Assembly: GCA_944325075.1 (NCBI GenBank)
Contig: CALUYU010000013.1
Coordinates: 1 to 42,739, forward strand
Direction of reading: 5' to 3'
From: Candidatus Gastranaerophilales bacterium
GTDB taxonomy: Bacteria; Cyanobacteriota; Vampirovibrionia; Gastranaerophilales; Gastranaerophilaceae
DNA length: 42,739 nucleotides
Shown: positions 8,651-17,497 of the stretch, piece after piece
Layout: every line of letters starts with the position of its first letter
Numbering within the stretch: position 1 is the stretch's first letter
The notes under the pieces: generated by a model
What the model was told of the DNA's origin: nothing
The model's input: the letters and a program-made list of their open reading frames with translations, nothing else
The model's database searches: none
Made by a program: the position numbers and the translations under genes

Positions 8651-8702
8651 TAAAATTTCCCTGCTGACTGACTATCAATCCACGCTGTTTAATTCCTTTT
8701 CT

Positions 8703-8731
8703 ATTGTAGCAAAAAACAAAAAAAAAGTCAG
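8703..8731 (-). promoter_or_regulatory. Promoter for the glycosyltransferase-apt operon
   Basis: On the minus strand: CTGACT (8726-8731), 17-base spacer largely of T, TGC extension, TACAAT (8703-8708). Confidence 0.6.
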
Positions 8732-8823
8732 ATTTTTTTTACTTTTTGTATCATTTTTGCCAATAAAATATCAAACAAACAGAGGTTTTTTCTTAGAAAA
8801 ATGTTAAAATTCCTTAATGATAC

Positions 8824-8851
8824 TTGCGCAAAATTTAAATTAGGCTATAAT
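8824..8851 (+). promoter_or_regulatory. HU gene promoter
   Basis: TTGCGC (8824-8829), 16-base spacer, TATAAT (8846-8851), then AAAAGGAG about seven bases before ATG 8884. Confidence 0.6.
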
Positions 8852-8883
8852 AAGGAAGTACAAATAAGAAAAGGAGTTTTACA

Positions 8884-9165
8884 ATGAACAAAGAAGAATT
8901 AGTACAAGAAGTTGCAAAGAAAGCAAGCGTATCTCAAAAAGAAGCTGCAGAAGTAATCAATGCTTGGGTTGAAACTGTTCAAAAAACTGTAGCAAAAGGT
9001 AAAAAAGTTACATTGGTTGGATTTGGAACTTTTGAATCAAGAAAAAGAGCTGCCAGAACTGGTAGAAACCCTCAAACTGGTAAGGAAATTAAAATCCCTG
9101 CTAAAACAGTTCCTGCTTTTTCTGCTGGCAAAAAGTTTAAAACTGTTGTTAATGGCGGTAAATAG
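8884..9165 (+). CDS. hup: DNA-binding protein HU
   Basis: A 93-residue HU/IHF-family nucleoid protein that binds DNA as a dimer. Seen: the helical N-terminus MNKEELVQEVAKKASVSQKE, the turn VTLVGFGTFESRKRAARTGRNP with the DNA-intercalating arm RNPQTGKEIKIP, and the closing FSAGKKFK. Length and sequence are typical of homodimeric HU. It stands alone with its own promoter, SD and terminator. Confidence 0.97.
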   Translation: MNKEELVQEVAKKASVSQKEAAEVINAWVETVQKTVAKGKKVTLVGFGTFESRKRAARTGRNPQTGKEIKIPAKTVPAFSAGKKFKTVVNGGK

Positions 9166-9214
9166 TTTAGTAAATTTAATTTATTCAAACTATTTAAATT
9201 TAAGTTGTGTACTT

Positions 9215-9248
9215 CAAGGCTGTTCATGTAGAACAGCCTTGATTTTTT
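9215..9248 (+). terminator. Intrinsic terminator of the HU gene
   Basis: CAAGGCTGTTC (9215-9225) pairs with GAACAGCCTTG (9231-9241), followed by A and six T. Confidence 0.9.
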
Positions 9249-9263
9249 AGTTCATAGTATATA

Positions 9264-9297
9264 AAAAAGCCGTAAATCTGGGAATTTACGGCTTTTT
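9264..9297. terminator. Bidirectional terminator (HU / lysS)
   Basis: AAAAAGCCGTAAAT (9264-9277) pairs with ATTTACGGCTTTTT (9284-9297) around a six-base loop. The orientation suits lysS on the minus strand and backs up the HU terminator. Confidence 0.88.
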
Positions 9298-9325
9298 ATT
9301 ATTAATTTTTATATTTATTATGACT

Positions 9326-10822
9326 TTATTGACGTTTTTTTAATGTAGGGAACGCAATTACGTCTCTAATAGAAGGCGAATTGGTTAAGAGCATTACAAT
9401 TCGGTCAATGCCGATCCCTAAACCTCCTGTCGGCGGCATTCCGTGTTCAAGCGCACAAATAAAGTCCTCATCTATTTCCATCGCTTCTTCATCACCACCC
9501 GCCTTTGCCAGTGCCTGAGCCTCAAAACGCATTCTTTGATCAATAGGATCAGTTAGTTCTGAAAATGCATTCGCGACTTCCCAACCGTTAATCCTAGTTT
9601 CAAAACGTTCCGTTAATCTGTCATTATCTCTATGAACTTTAGCCAGCGGAGATATATCTCTTGGGTAGTCAATTATATGAACCGGCTGAATTAATGTCGG
9701 TTCAACCTTTTCTTCAAAAATTAAGTCTATAACCTTACCCCAATTATCGCAATCTTCAGGATCAACACCAAGAGCTTTCGCTTTATTTTTGGCATCTTCT
9801 GCAGTAAAGCATGTGGAAAAATCTATTCCGGTTTTCTCCTTTATTGCGCCGAGCATTGTCATTCTATCCCAAGGAGGTGTAAGATCAATTTCTTTATCGT
9901 CATAAGTAATTTTCATTGTGCCAAGAACTTCCTGAGCAACAGTTGAGATAAGATTTTCAGTTAATTTCATCATTTCATTATAATCAACATATGCCTGATA
10001 TAGTTCCATCATTGTAAACTCAGGATTATGTCTTACGTCAATTCCTTCGTTTCTAAAACTTCTGTTAATTTCAAAAATCTTTTCGCTTACACCGCCGACC
10101 ATAAGTCTTTTAAGGTATAATTCCGGAGCAATTCTTAAATACATATCCATATCAAGTGTGTTATGGTGAGTAATGAATGGTCTTGCATTTGCCCCGCCGG
10201 CTTGTGGATGAAGCATAGGGGTTTCAACTTCCAGAAAACCACGGTTAGTCAAATATTCTCTTATTTTTTGAATAATTAAACTTCTTGTTCTGAATGTTTT
10301 ACGGACATCTTCGTTGACAATCATGTCGACGTATCTTTGTCTATAGCGGGTTTCCACGTCAGTTAATCCGTGAAATTTTTCAGGCAGGGGAAGTAATGAT
10401 TTTGATAATAATGTTAATGACGTTGCCTTGATTGAAAGTTCTCCGCGCGGAGTTCTTCTTATTGTTCCGGTAAAACCGACTATATCACCTATATCTATAA
10501 GTTTTAATATTTTTAACTGGTCTTCCGATAAATTTTCTTTATGAGAAAATATTTGAATTTTCCCGGATGCATCCATCAGGTCAATAAACATTCCGGTATT
10601 TCTTATAGCCATAACACGTCCAGCTACAGAATATTCATCTTCTGTTTCTACTCCGGCCTCAAGATCTTTGTATTTTTCCTGAAGTTCTGCTGCATCAGCA
10701 TTTTTGTTAAATACATATGGATATGGATTTACTCCTTTATCAGCCAAATCTGCAAGTTTTTGAATTCTTGTTTGTCTTATTTGACTTTTAGCCGAATTTG
10801 GCTCGTGATTTTGTTGTGTCAT
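9326..10822 (-). CDS. lysS: Lysine--tRNA ligase (class II)
   Basis: A 498-residue class II lysyl-tRNA synthetase, the usual length. An N-terminal OB-fold anticodon-binding domain (about 45-150) is followed by the catalytic core with motif 1 (RGFLEVETPMLHPQAGGANARPF), motif 2 (FRNEGIDVRHNPEFTMMELY) and motif 3 (GLGIGIDRIVMLL). It ends DVIAFPTLKKRQ. ATG 10820-10822 is chosen because AAGGAAG lies just upstream and the protein then begins with the normal MTQQNHEP-type tail. The frame stays open about 260 bases further upstream, through the promoter and a repeat, which is not coding. Confidence 0.97.
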   Translation of the reverse strand: MTQQNHEPNSAKSQIRQTRIQKLADLADKGVNPYPYVFNKNADAAELQEKYKDLEAGVETEDEYSVAGRVMAIRNTGMFIDLMDASGKIQIFSHKENLSEDQLKILKLIDIGDIVGFTGTIRRTPRGELSIKATSLTLLSKSLLPLPEKFHGLTDVETRYRQRYVDMIVNEDVRKTFRTRSLIIQKIREYLTNRGFLEVETPMLHPQAGGANARPFITHHNTLDMDMYLRIAPELYLKRLMVGGVSEKIFEINRSFRNEGIDVRHNPEFTMMELYQAYVDYNEMMKLTENLISTVAQEVLGTMKITYDDKEIDLTPPWDRMTMLGAIKEKTGIDFSTCFTAEDAKNKAKALGVDPEDCDNWGKVIDLIFEEKVEPTLIQPVHIIDYPRDISPLAKVHRDNDRLTERFETRINGWEVANAFSELTDPIDQRMRFEAQALAKAGGDEEAMEIDEDFICALEHGMPPTGGLGIGIDRIVMLLTNSPSIRDVIAFPTLKKRQ

Positions 10823-10860
10823 TTCTACTTCCTTATTTCTTAGTGTAACTCTCTGCTTAA

Positions 10861-10889
10861 ATATTACCATGGACATGTTTGATTGTAAA
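10861..10889 (-). promoter_or_regulatory. lysS promoter
   Basis: On the minus strand: TTTACA (10884-10889), 17-base spacer ending in TGG, TAATAT (10861-10866). Confidence 0.6.
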
Positions 10890-11013
10890 ATTCTCTGCAG
10901 AGCAATAAGAATCGTTTGGTTAAAATTTTTCATTGATGTTTTAAAACGTTCTTTTTTGCAAACAGAGTGGATCCAAATATATTCGTACAAGTTCGCCGTA
11001 TGGCTTGTAAAAA

Positions 11014-11067
11014 TACAGGTTAGGGGTTCAATCCCAACAAAATTAATGTTGAGCAGAAAGCCGCCCA
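11014..11067. repeat. Degenerate copy of the GTAGGTTGG palindromic repeat
   Basis: The stretch reads ACAGGTTAGGGGTTCAATCC, then CAACAAAATTAATGTTGAGC, then AGAAAGCCGCCCAA. It aligns with the copy inside prepilin-like gene 2 at 27676-27735 (GTAGGTTGGGGGT ... ACTAATGTTGAGCCGAAAGT). It lies in the gene-free 315 bases between lysS and nifJ. The GGGGTTCAATCCC piece resembles a tRNA T-arm, but no cloverleaf forms around it. Confidence 0.5.
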
Positions 11068-11071
11068 AAAA

Positions 11072-11106
11072 AAGAAACGGATCCAAATAAGATAGATCCG
11101 TTTCTT
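11072..11106 (-). terminator. nifJ terminator
   Basis: AAGAAACGGATC (11072-11083) pairs with GATCCGTTTCTT (11095-11106). In minus-strand reading it is followed by a run of T (11067-11073). Confidence 0.85.
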
Positions 11107-11137
11107 CCTTTTTATTATAAAGTGAGGTTTATGAAAA

Positions 11138-14100
11138 TTACTTCATTAATTCACCAACGGCCTTGTAAACAGCCATTCTCTTAGCCGCATCCTCTTCAGC
11201 TTTTTTGTATAAAGCTTCAGCATCTTCAGGGTTAGTCTTTAATAGAGACTTGTAACGGCCTTCACTTCTGATGAAGTCTTGGTAACTTCCTTTAGGATCT
11301 TTAGCATCCCAAGTGAACGGTTGTTCGTTATCAGGATTGTATCTGTATAACGGGAAGTATCCGGCTTCAACAGCGCGTTTTTGTTCGGTTTGAGTTTTAC
11401 TCATATCAATACCATGAGCGATACAAGGAGCGTATGCAAAGATTATTGACGGTCCTTTGTAAGCTTCAGCTTCTTGGAATGCCTTCAGAGTTTGAGCTCT
11501 GTCTGCCCCAAGTGCAACTGATGCCACATAAACGTAACCGTAAGACATACTCATCAAGCCCATGTTTTTCTTATAAGTTCTCTTACCGCCGGTAGCAAAT
11601 TTCGCAACAGCACCGGTTGGTGTTGACTTAGAAGCTTGACCTCCGGTGTTAGAGTATACTTCTGTATCAAGAACAAGAATATTAACATCCTTATCCTGAG
11701 CCAGTACATGGTCTATACCACCGTAACCGATATCGTTAGCCCAACCGTCTCCACCAATAATCCATACAGATTTATCAGTAAAGTAGTCTTGAAGTTCTCT
11801 TACTTTTGCTAAGTCCGGACAATCAACATTTTCGTATTTAGCAAGAACTTCTTTAGCCTTATCTTGAGCTGCAATAGCTTCTTCTGTTTTTGAATTATCA
11901 AAGTGAGATATTGCATTTTCAAGAGCTTCCTTAAGATCTGCCGGAGTTTTTTCATTGGCCAAAACTTTTTCAACATAAGATTTCAAAGTTTCTCTGTTTT
12001 GATCAACTGCAAGTCTCATACCGAAACCAAATTCAGCATTATCTTCAAACAGAGAGTTAGCCCAAGCAGGACCGCGTCCATCCTTATTTTTAGTATAAGG
12101 AATTGTAGGGAATGTTCCGGAATATATTGAAGAACAACCGGTAGCGTTAGCAACAATTACGTTTTCTCCAAATAATTGGGAAACCAATTTAACATAAGGT
12201 GTTTCACCACATCCGGCACAAGCTCCGGAGAATTCAAACAATGGTTTTCTAAGCATTGCGCCCTTAATTGTTTTGGTAGTATTTTTACCCATAACATTAT
12301 CAGGCAGATCGTCAAAGAATTTTTCATTAACCATTTCGCAAGCTTCTTCTTCTTTTTCGATAGAAGACCAAGTAAGTGCTGCTTTTTCAGGGTTTTTAGA
12401 CATCGGACACTGATCAAGACAAACACCGCAGCCTGTACAATCCTTGCAGTAAACCTGAACTTTGAATTTTTCACCGTGATCATTTGGTTTAGCATCGATT
12501 GTGTTAAATGATTCCGGAGCATCCTTCAAGTTTTCAGGCTCAATCAACTTGGTTCTGATTGCAGCATGCGGACATGCTGACGCACAAATTCCGCACTGAA
12601 TACAATTTTCAGAATTCCAGTGAGGAACACGAGGTGCAATACCACGTTTTTCCAAGCAAGCAGTACCGGTAGGAATAACACCGTCAAATGACATTGCAGA
12701 TACCGGAATATCATCACCCTTTTGTCTCATTGAAGGTTCGATAATCTTTTTAGCAAAGTCGCTTGCATCATCAGGAATTAATTTAACATCATCTATACAA
12801 CCAACACCGTCTAATGATGAAGGAACTTCAACTTCCTGACAAGCATCAACAGCAGCATCGATTAATGCTAAGTTCATGTTAACAACATCATCACCTTTTT
12901 TCTTAAAGGTTTTCTTAGTCATTTCTCTCATACCTTCAAGAGCCTGTTCAAACGGAATAATCCCGGAAACTTTGAAGTAAGCTACCATCATAACTGTATT
13001 AGCCCCTTTACCTCTCAAGCCAGGCTGCTGTTCAATAAGTTTTTCAGCATCAACATTATAGAATTTAATTTTCTTATCTATAATTGTTTTTTGCATATCT
13101 CTTGTCAAATGAGCGAAAGCTTCTTCTTTTGTATAAGGGCTGTTAAGCAAGAAAGTTCCGCCTTCTTTAATACCTTTCAGCAAGTCATATCTTCCGATAT
13201 AAGCGTGAGCTGAGCAAGATACAAAGTCAGGAGCAGTAATTAAATATGTAGATTTAATTGGTTTATCACCAAATCTCAGGTGAGAAACGGTAACACCAAA
13301 AGATTTTTTAGAGTCATACGCAAAGTATGCCTGAGCATCTTTATTTGTGTATTGGCCGATAATCTTAATAGAGTTTTTGTTAGCCCCGACTGTACCGTCC
13401 GAACCCAATCCCCAGAACATACAATTTGTAGTACCGGCAGGTTCTGTAACGATATGATCAACAACTTCCAATGATTTATGGGTAACATCATCTTCAATAC
13501 CCACTGTAAATCCGTGGAAACCGTTATTTTCAGAGTGTTTATAAACAGCAAGAACCATAGACGGAGTAAATTCTTTAGAAGATAATCCGTAACGTCCGCC
13601 GATTACTCTTACGTCTTTTCTATCAAGAGCTGCAACAACATCAAGATATAACGGTTCGCCGATTGAACCAGGTTCCTTAGTTCTGTCAAGAACAACGATT
13701 CTTTTAACAGATTTAGGAAGAGCATCATTGAAACGTTTAACATCAAACGGTCTGTATAATCTAACCTTAACCAAACCATATTTAGTTCCGCGTTTTTCGT
13801 TCAGGTATTCAATTGTTTCTTCAATTGTTTCGCAGCCGGAACCCATTGCAACGATAACATCAGTGGCATCAGGAGCACCAACATAATCGAACGGATGATA
13901 TTGACGACCGGTTACAGAAGCAACTTTATCCATATATTCCTGAACAATATCCGGAACAGCGTTATAATATTTATTAACAGTTTCACGGCCTTGGAAGTAT
14001 ACGTCGGTATTTTGGGCACCTACTTTACAAATAGGAGCTTCAGGTCTCATTGCACGTTTTCTGAATTCTTCAATATATTTAGGTTCAACTAATTTAGCAA

Positions 14101-14671
14101 TATCTTCATAAGAAATTTCTTCAATTTTATGAACCTCATGAGAAGTTCTGAACCCGTCAAAGAACTGCAAGAACGGAACTTTAGCCTTGTAAGTAGCAAG
14201 GTGTGCAACTAAAGCCAAATCCATTTCTTCCTGAACAGAGTTTGCAGCAAGCATTGCATAACCGGTATTACGGCAACCCATAACATCCGAATGATCTCCG
14301 AAAATTGCAAGAGACTGAGCAGCAATAGCTCGAGCCGCAACGTGAATAACTGAAGGAAGCATTTCACCGGCAATTTTGTGCATTACCGGGATCATCAACA
14401 GTAAACCCTGGGAGGCAGTGTATGTAGATGTTAATGAACCTGCCGCCAAAGAACCATGAACAGCACCGGCTGCCCCTGCTTCCGATTGCATTTCTGCTAC
14501 TCTTACTGTTTGCCCCCAAATATTTTTCTTATGTTGGGATGCCCATTCATCAATCCATTCTCCCATTGTTGAAGAAGGAGTGATTGGATAAATTGCCGAT
14601 ACTTCACTCAGAGCATATGCTATATGCGCTGCAGCGTAGTTACCGTCAACTGTTATTGTTTTTCCAGCCAT
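11138..14671 (-). CDS. nifJ: Pyruvate:ferredoxin (flavodoxin) oxidoreductase
   Basis: A 1177-residue single-chain enzyme that decarboxylates pyruvate to acetyl-CoA and reduces ferredoxin or flavodoxin, the central anaerobic pyruvate step. Domains in order: the pyrimidine-binding N-terminal domain (TVDGNYAAAHIAYALSEVSA, YPITPSS); a transketolase-C-like domain; the gamma domain with GLGSDGTVGANKNSIKIIG; an EKR-type region; two 4Fe-4S motifs (CIQCGICASACP near 690 and CKDCTGCGVCLDQCP near 745); and the TPP domain with ACAGCGETPY, the proximal-cluster Cys residues and GGDGWANDIGYGG. All cluster cysteines are present and the length is normal for homodimeric PFOR. ATG 14671 has AAGGAGGT upstream. 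It is monocistronic between a promoter and a terminator. Confidence 0.97.
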   Translation of the reverse strand: MAGKTITVDGNYAAAHIAYALSEVSAIYPITPSSTMGEWIDEWASQHKKNIWGQTVRVAEMQSEAGAAGAVHGSLAAGSLTSTYTASQGLLLMIPVMHKIAGEMLPSVIHVAARAIAAQSLAIFGDHSDVMGCRNTGYAMLAANSVQEEMDLALVAHLATYKAKVPFLQFFDGFRTSHEVHKIEEISYEDIAKLVEPKYIEEFRKRAMRPEAPICKVGAQNTDVYFQGRETVNKYYNAVPDIVQEYMDKVASVTGRQYHPFDYVGAPDATDVIVAMGSGCETIEETIEYLNEKRGTKYGLVKVRLYRPFDVKRFNDALPKSVKRIVVLDRTKEPGSIGEPLYLDVVAALDRKDVRVIGGRYGLSSKEFTPSMVLAVYKHSENNGFHGFTVGIEDDVTHKSLEVVDHIVTEPAGTTNCMFWGLGSDGTVGANKNSIKIIGQYTNKDAQAYFAYDSKKSFGVTVSHLRFGDKPIKSTYLITAPDFVSCSAHAYIGRYDLLKGIKEGGTFLLNSPYTKEEAFAHLTRDMQKTIIDKKIKFYNVDAEKLIEQQPGLRGKGANTVMMVAYFKVSGIIPFEQALEGMREMTKKTFKKKGDDVVNMNLALIDAAVDACQEVEVPSSLDGVGCIDDVKLIPDDASDFAKKIIEPSMRQKGDDIPVSAMSFDGVIPTGTACLEKRGIAPRVPHWNSENCIQCGICASACPHAAIRTKLIEPENLKDAPESFNTIDAKPNDHGEKFKVQVYCKDCTGCGVCLDQCPMSKNPEKAALTWSSIEKEEEACEMVNEKFFDDLPDNVMGKNTTKTIKGAMLRKPLFEFSGACAGCGETPYVKLVSQLFGENVIVANATGCSSIYSGTFPTIPYTKNKDGRGPAWANSLFEDNAEFGFGMRLAVDQNRETLKSYVEKVLANEKTPADLKEALENAISHFDNSKTEEAIAAQDKAKEVLAKYENVDCPDLAKVRELQDYFTDKSVWIIGGDGWANDIGYGGIDHVLAQDKDVNILVLDTEVYSNTGGQASKSTPTGAVAKFATGGKRTYKKNMGLMSMSYGYVYVASVALGADRAQTLKAFQEAEAYKGPSIIFAYAPCIAHGIDMSKTQTEQKRAVEAGYFPLYRYNPDNEQPFTWDAKDPKGSYQDFIRSEGRYKSLLKTNPEDAEALYKKAEEDAAKRMAVYKAVGELMK

Positions 14672-14731
14672 AATTTGATAACCTCCTTATTTAATACGCT
14701 ATACATTATGGTACACTATCACTATGGCAAC

Positions 14732-14760
14732 ATGATAATACAAACATGTTTTTTTGACAA
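14732..14760 (-). promoter_or_regulatory. nifJ promoter
   Basis: On the minus strand: TTGTCA (14755-14760), 17-base spacer, TATCAT (14732-14737), leaving a leader of about 55 bases with a strong SD. Confidence 0.55.
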
Positions 14761-14861
14761 AAAATTTTCATTGTAAAATTATGTTACAATTATAATTGAT
14801 TTTATTATTATAAAGTCAATTTTTTAATTTAGCAGTGTTATATTTTTTGAAAGGAATAACT

Positions 14862-16100
14862 ATGAATATTAGAGCAATTACCCCTGATTTCCAAAACGTT
14901 AACAATTCAAGGAAGAACTTTTTGAATAACAGACATGTTATTCAACCAAATAGTTTAAACTATTTGGGCCGGGACACGGTTTCCTTTTCCGGCAAAGCGC
15001 AAATTACGAGCACTATTGGCGATGTTATAAGGAAATCTTACAGTGACAAAATTCCTCAATATAAAATCATGGGGATTAAGCTAATGGATACAATGGAAGT
15101 TATCGCCAATAAATTCAAAGATCGCGGGGTAAGTTTTGACAGAAAATATTGCGAACATAGTCCGGTTAAAAGCACGGAATCTTTTATATCCAAATTCAGA
15201 AGAAGCGGTGAAAACCCTTATGATAGAATAAGAACGACCTTATATGTCGAAAATCCTTATGATTTCAAACTAATAAGAGATATATTAGGAGAACTTAAGC
15301 TTAGAGGTTATGAAATTGCCCAAATTCCGGATAAGGTTTCAGGTAAACGAGTATTGAGCAGAAAACCTGATTTTGATATCAGATTGGCAAATGTGAATGA
15401 AGCCGACACCAAAATCCTTGGAGCTGAACTTCAAAATCAAATAAGCAAACCGCTGAGTACCGGATATGAAGATATCCAAATGAGACTTACAGATACAGCA
15501 TTAAAAGGGAAAGACACTCCGCCGCTTGAAGTTTTGATTTTATATGGCAAGAACTTTGCAAAAGCCAAGGAGACCGAATCATACTACTCTTATGACATCA
15601 GAAGAGCCATTGATAAATTACTTCACATCTCATCTGTAAAAAATCCGCCTATAAATTCTCCGGCATACAGAGTTCATAGTAACAACAGAATAATCTGCGA
15701 TACATTATGCAACAATATCTCAAAACCACTATTTTATAACGCCAAAAATAAAGACTTCAATCACGAAAGTTTTCAGCTGCCGGTGGAACTTAGCAAATCA
15801 ACAATAAAAGCCTTGACCGGATTGATTGAAGGTATTAGATCAAAAATTTCCCTTCACTACAAGGCAGAAATTGCAAAAATTTCATCTGATGAATTTAAAC
15901 CTGAACTTGAAAAACTCTTTAAAGCTTCTCAAGAATACAAAGAACGCCAGGACAAAACTATTTACATTAAAGATTTAATTGACATGAAAAATCAGCTAAT
16001 TAATAACTTGAAAGCACAGAAAAAAGATGATTTGACATTAATAATGAAAGTTCAGGAAAGATTCGCTGAAACAGCTGAAAAATTTGGAAAAAAAGATTAA
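14862..16100 (+). CDS. Uncharacterised protein with possible RelA/SpoT-like nucleotidyltransferase fold
   Basis: 412 residues from ATG 14862 (GAAAGGAA at 14849-14856); an upstream TTG start is not supported. The N-terminal 45 residues are low complexity and end in DTVSFSGK. The part from 98 to 250 resembles the (p)ppGpp synthetase pattern: HSPVKSTESFISKFRRSG (K and S spacing like the ATP-binding segment), DRIRTTLYVENPYDF (like D-I-x-G-x-R), TGYEDIQMRL at 200-209 (like GY-x-S-x-H), and PLEVLILYGKNFAKAKETES (like the E-V-Q-I-R-T ... AE strand). The C-terminal 160 residues are helical and charged. There is no HD hydrolase, TGS or ACT domain. The fold call is inference from pattern only, and the usual His is Gln, so activity may be changed. 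It is convergent with the rlmD-like gene, with overlapping stop codons. Confidence 0.6.
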   Translation: MNIRAITPDFQNVNNSRKNFLNNRHVIQPNSLNYLGRDTVSFSGKAQITSTIGDVIRKSYSDKIPQYKIMGIKLMDTMEVIANKFKDRGVSFDRKYCEHSPVKSTESFISKFRRSGENPYDRIRTTLYVENPYDFKLIRDILGELKLRGYEIAQIPDKVSGKRVLSRKPDFDIRLANVNEADTKILGAELQNQISKPLSTGYEDIQMRLTDTALKGKDTPPLEVLILYGKNFAKAKETESYYSYDIRRAIDKLLHISSVKNPPINSPAYRVHSNNRIICDTLCNNISKPLFYNAKNKDFNHESFQLPVELSKSTIKALTGLIEGIRSKISLHYKAEIAKISSDEFKPELEKLFKASQEYKERQDKTIYIKDLIDMKNQLINNLKAQKKDDLTLIMKVQERFAETAEKFGKKD

Positions 16101-17443
16101 ACTGCTAACACCGCAACTGTTTCAACGTGATAAGTGTGACAAAACATATCAAAAGGCTGTATTGATTTTAAAGTACAGCCTTTTTGGCATAAGTACTTTA
16201 AATCTCTGGCTAAAGTTGCAGGATTACAACTAACATATATAATTTCTTTTTTAGTATGCTTCAAACTCAACTCCAATGACAGTTGGGAACATCCCTTGCG
16301 CGGAGGATCAAGAATTGTTATATCAAATTTTCGCTTAACAGATGACAGATACTTGGCAGTATCCTGTGCGTGGAGTTCAACATTTTTAATATTATTGATT
16401 TCAAGAGCTTCTTCAGCCATTTTTATTGAATCTTTATTTTCTTCTACACTTACAACTGCTCCGGCCGCATTGCTTACAACTATACCAAAAGCCGCAATTC
16501 CTGCATAAGCATCCAGAACAGAAGGCAACTCAAATTTTCCTATTTCATTTTTAACATAAGAAAATATATTCTCTGCACTTTTAGGGTTAACCTGAAAAAA
16601 TGTATTAGAACCTATTTTAAAAATTTTATCAAGAACTTTCTCTTCAACAAAATTATCCCCGCAAATACACTCTGATTTATTAGAAAGAATAACATTGGTT
16701 TGTTTGGAATTGAAGTTCAGGCAAACTCCGGAAACTTTTTCAAATTCATCATAGATTGCATACGCAAACTTTTCATAACGGTGGAATTTTTGTGATGAAT
16801 TAAAAACAAGAGTTACAAGAACGTTTCCGCTGTATTCGGAAACTCTAAGCACAACATGCTTCAAATCCCCCGAATGAGTTGTTTCATCATATCCGGAAAT
16901 ATTATATAGAGGAGCCTTCTCGCGGACAAATTCTATAATTTTATCACATATAGGCGGCTGAATAGGACAATATTTTATATTAACAATTTCATGGCTTTGA
17001 GGCTTGTAATAACCTGCTAAAATCCGTTTTGAAACTTTTGTTTGGGAAACCGGATATTGTATTTTATGGCGGTAACAGATATTTTCAGGCGCGGGTATAG
17101 TTTTTGGGATCTCCAAATCAAATCCTGCAATATTACGCATTGCATCCTTAACCATTTCCGATTTAAAAACAAGCTGCCGGTCATAATCTATAAACTGAAT
17201 TTGGCAAGCCCCGCAGACTTTCTGCATCGGACAAAATGGCTTAACTCTTGATTTAGAAGGAGTAGTTATTTCTATAATTTCGGCATATGCATAATTCTTA
17301 TTAAGTTTTGTTATCTTAGCTCTGATAACATCGCCGGGACAAGCCCCTTGAACAAACACGACAAAACCGTCAATTTTAGCTATTCCGAAACCAAGATTTG
17401 AAAGTTTTTCAATATTAAGAACTAATTCATCGTTAATATTCAT
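16097..17443 (-). CDS. rlmD: 23S rRNA (uracil-C5)-methyltransferase, RlmD/RumA family
   Basis: A 448-residue SAM-dependent RNA methyltransferase. It has an N-terminal TRAM domain (about 3-60), an iron-sulfur motif (CPMQKVCGACQIQF, with a further Cys beyond), the FFQVNPKSAENIF substrate segment, the SAM site LDAYAGIAAFGI, the catalytic ILDPPRKGCS, and the nucleophile Cys in IYVSCNPATLARDL. Family members make m5U at 747 or 1939 of 23S rRNA; which one cannot be told from sequence alone. ATG 17441-17443 is chosen as it starts the TRAM domain and lies six bases after a TATAAT; the longer open frame upstream is promoter. No SD is present. Confidence 0.92.
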   Translation of the reverse strand: MNINDELVLNIEKLSNLGFGIAKIDGFVVFVQGACPGDVIRAKITKLNKNYAYAEIIEITTPSKSRVKPFCPMQKVCGACQIQFIDYDRQLVFKSEMVKDAMRNIAGFDLEIPKTIPAPENICYRHKIQYPVSQTKVSKRILAGYYKPQSHEIVNIKYCPIQPPICDKIIEFVREKAPLYNISGYDETTHSGDLKHVVLRVSEYSGNVLVTLVFNSSQKFHRYEKFAYAIYDEFEKVSGVCLNFNSKQTNVILSNKSECICGDNFVEEKVLDKIFKIGSNTFFQVNPKSAENIFSYVKNEIGKFELPSVLDAYAGIAAFGIVVSNAAGAVVSVEENKDSIKMAEEALEINNIKNVELHAQDTAKYLSSVKRKFDITILDPPRKGCSQLSLELSLKHTKKEIIYVSCNPATLARDLKYLCQKGCTLKSIQPFDMFCHTYHVETVAVLAV

Positions 17444-17449
17444 AAAAGA

Positions 17450-17458
17450 ATTATAACA
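17450..17458 (-). promoter_or_regulatory. Extended -10 promoter of the rlmD-like gene, leaderless type
   Basis: TGTTATAAT on the minus strand (TATAAT at 17450-17455), six bases before ATG 17443. No good -35 was found, which the TGT extension can compensate. Confidence 0.5.
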
Positions 17459-17497
17459 TAAACTATTACAACAAATTTTTCCGGTAATTTTTATCAC

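Noticed and set aside
11021-11040. Possible tRNA from the GGGGTTCAATCCC T-arm-like piece
   Set aside because: No acceptor, D or anticodon arms can be formed around it, and it aligns better with the GTAGGTTGG repeat family.
10823-11086. Long N-terminal extension of lysS (about 88 extra codons)
   Set aside because: The extension runs through a good promoter (10861-10889) and a degenerate repeat. The normal LysRS N-terminus starts at ATG 10822 with an SD.
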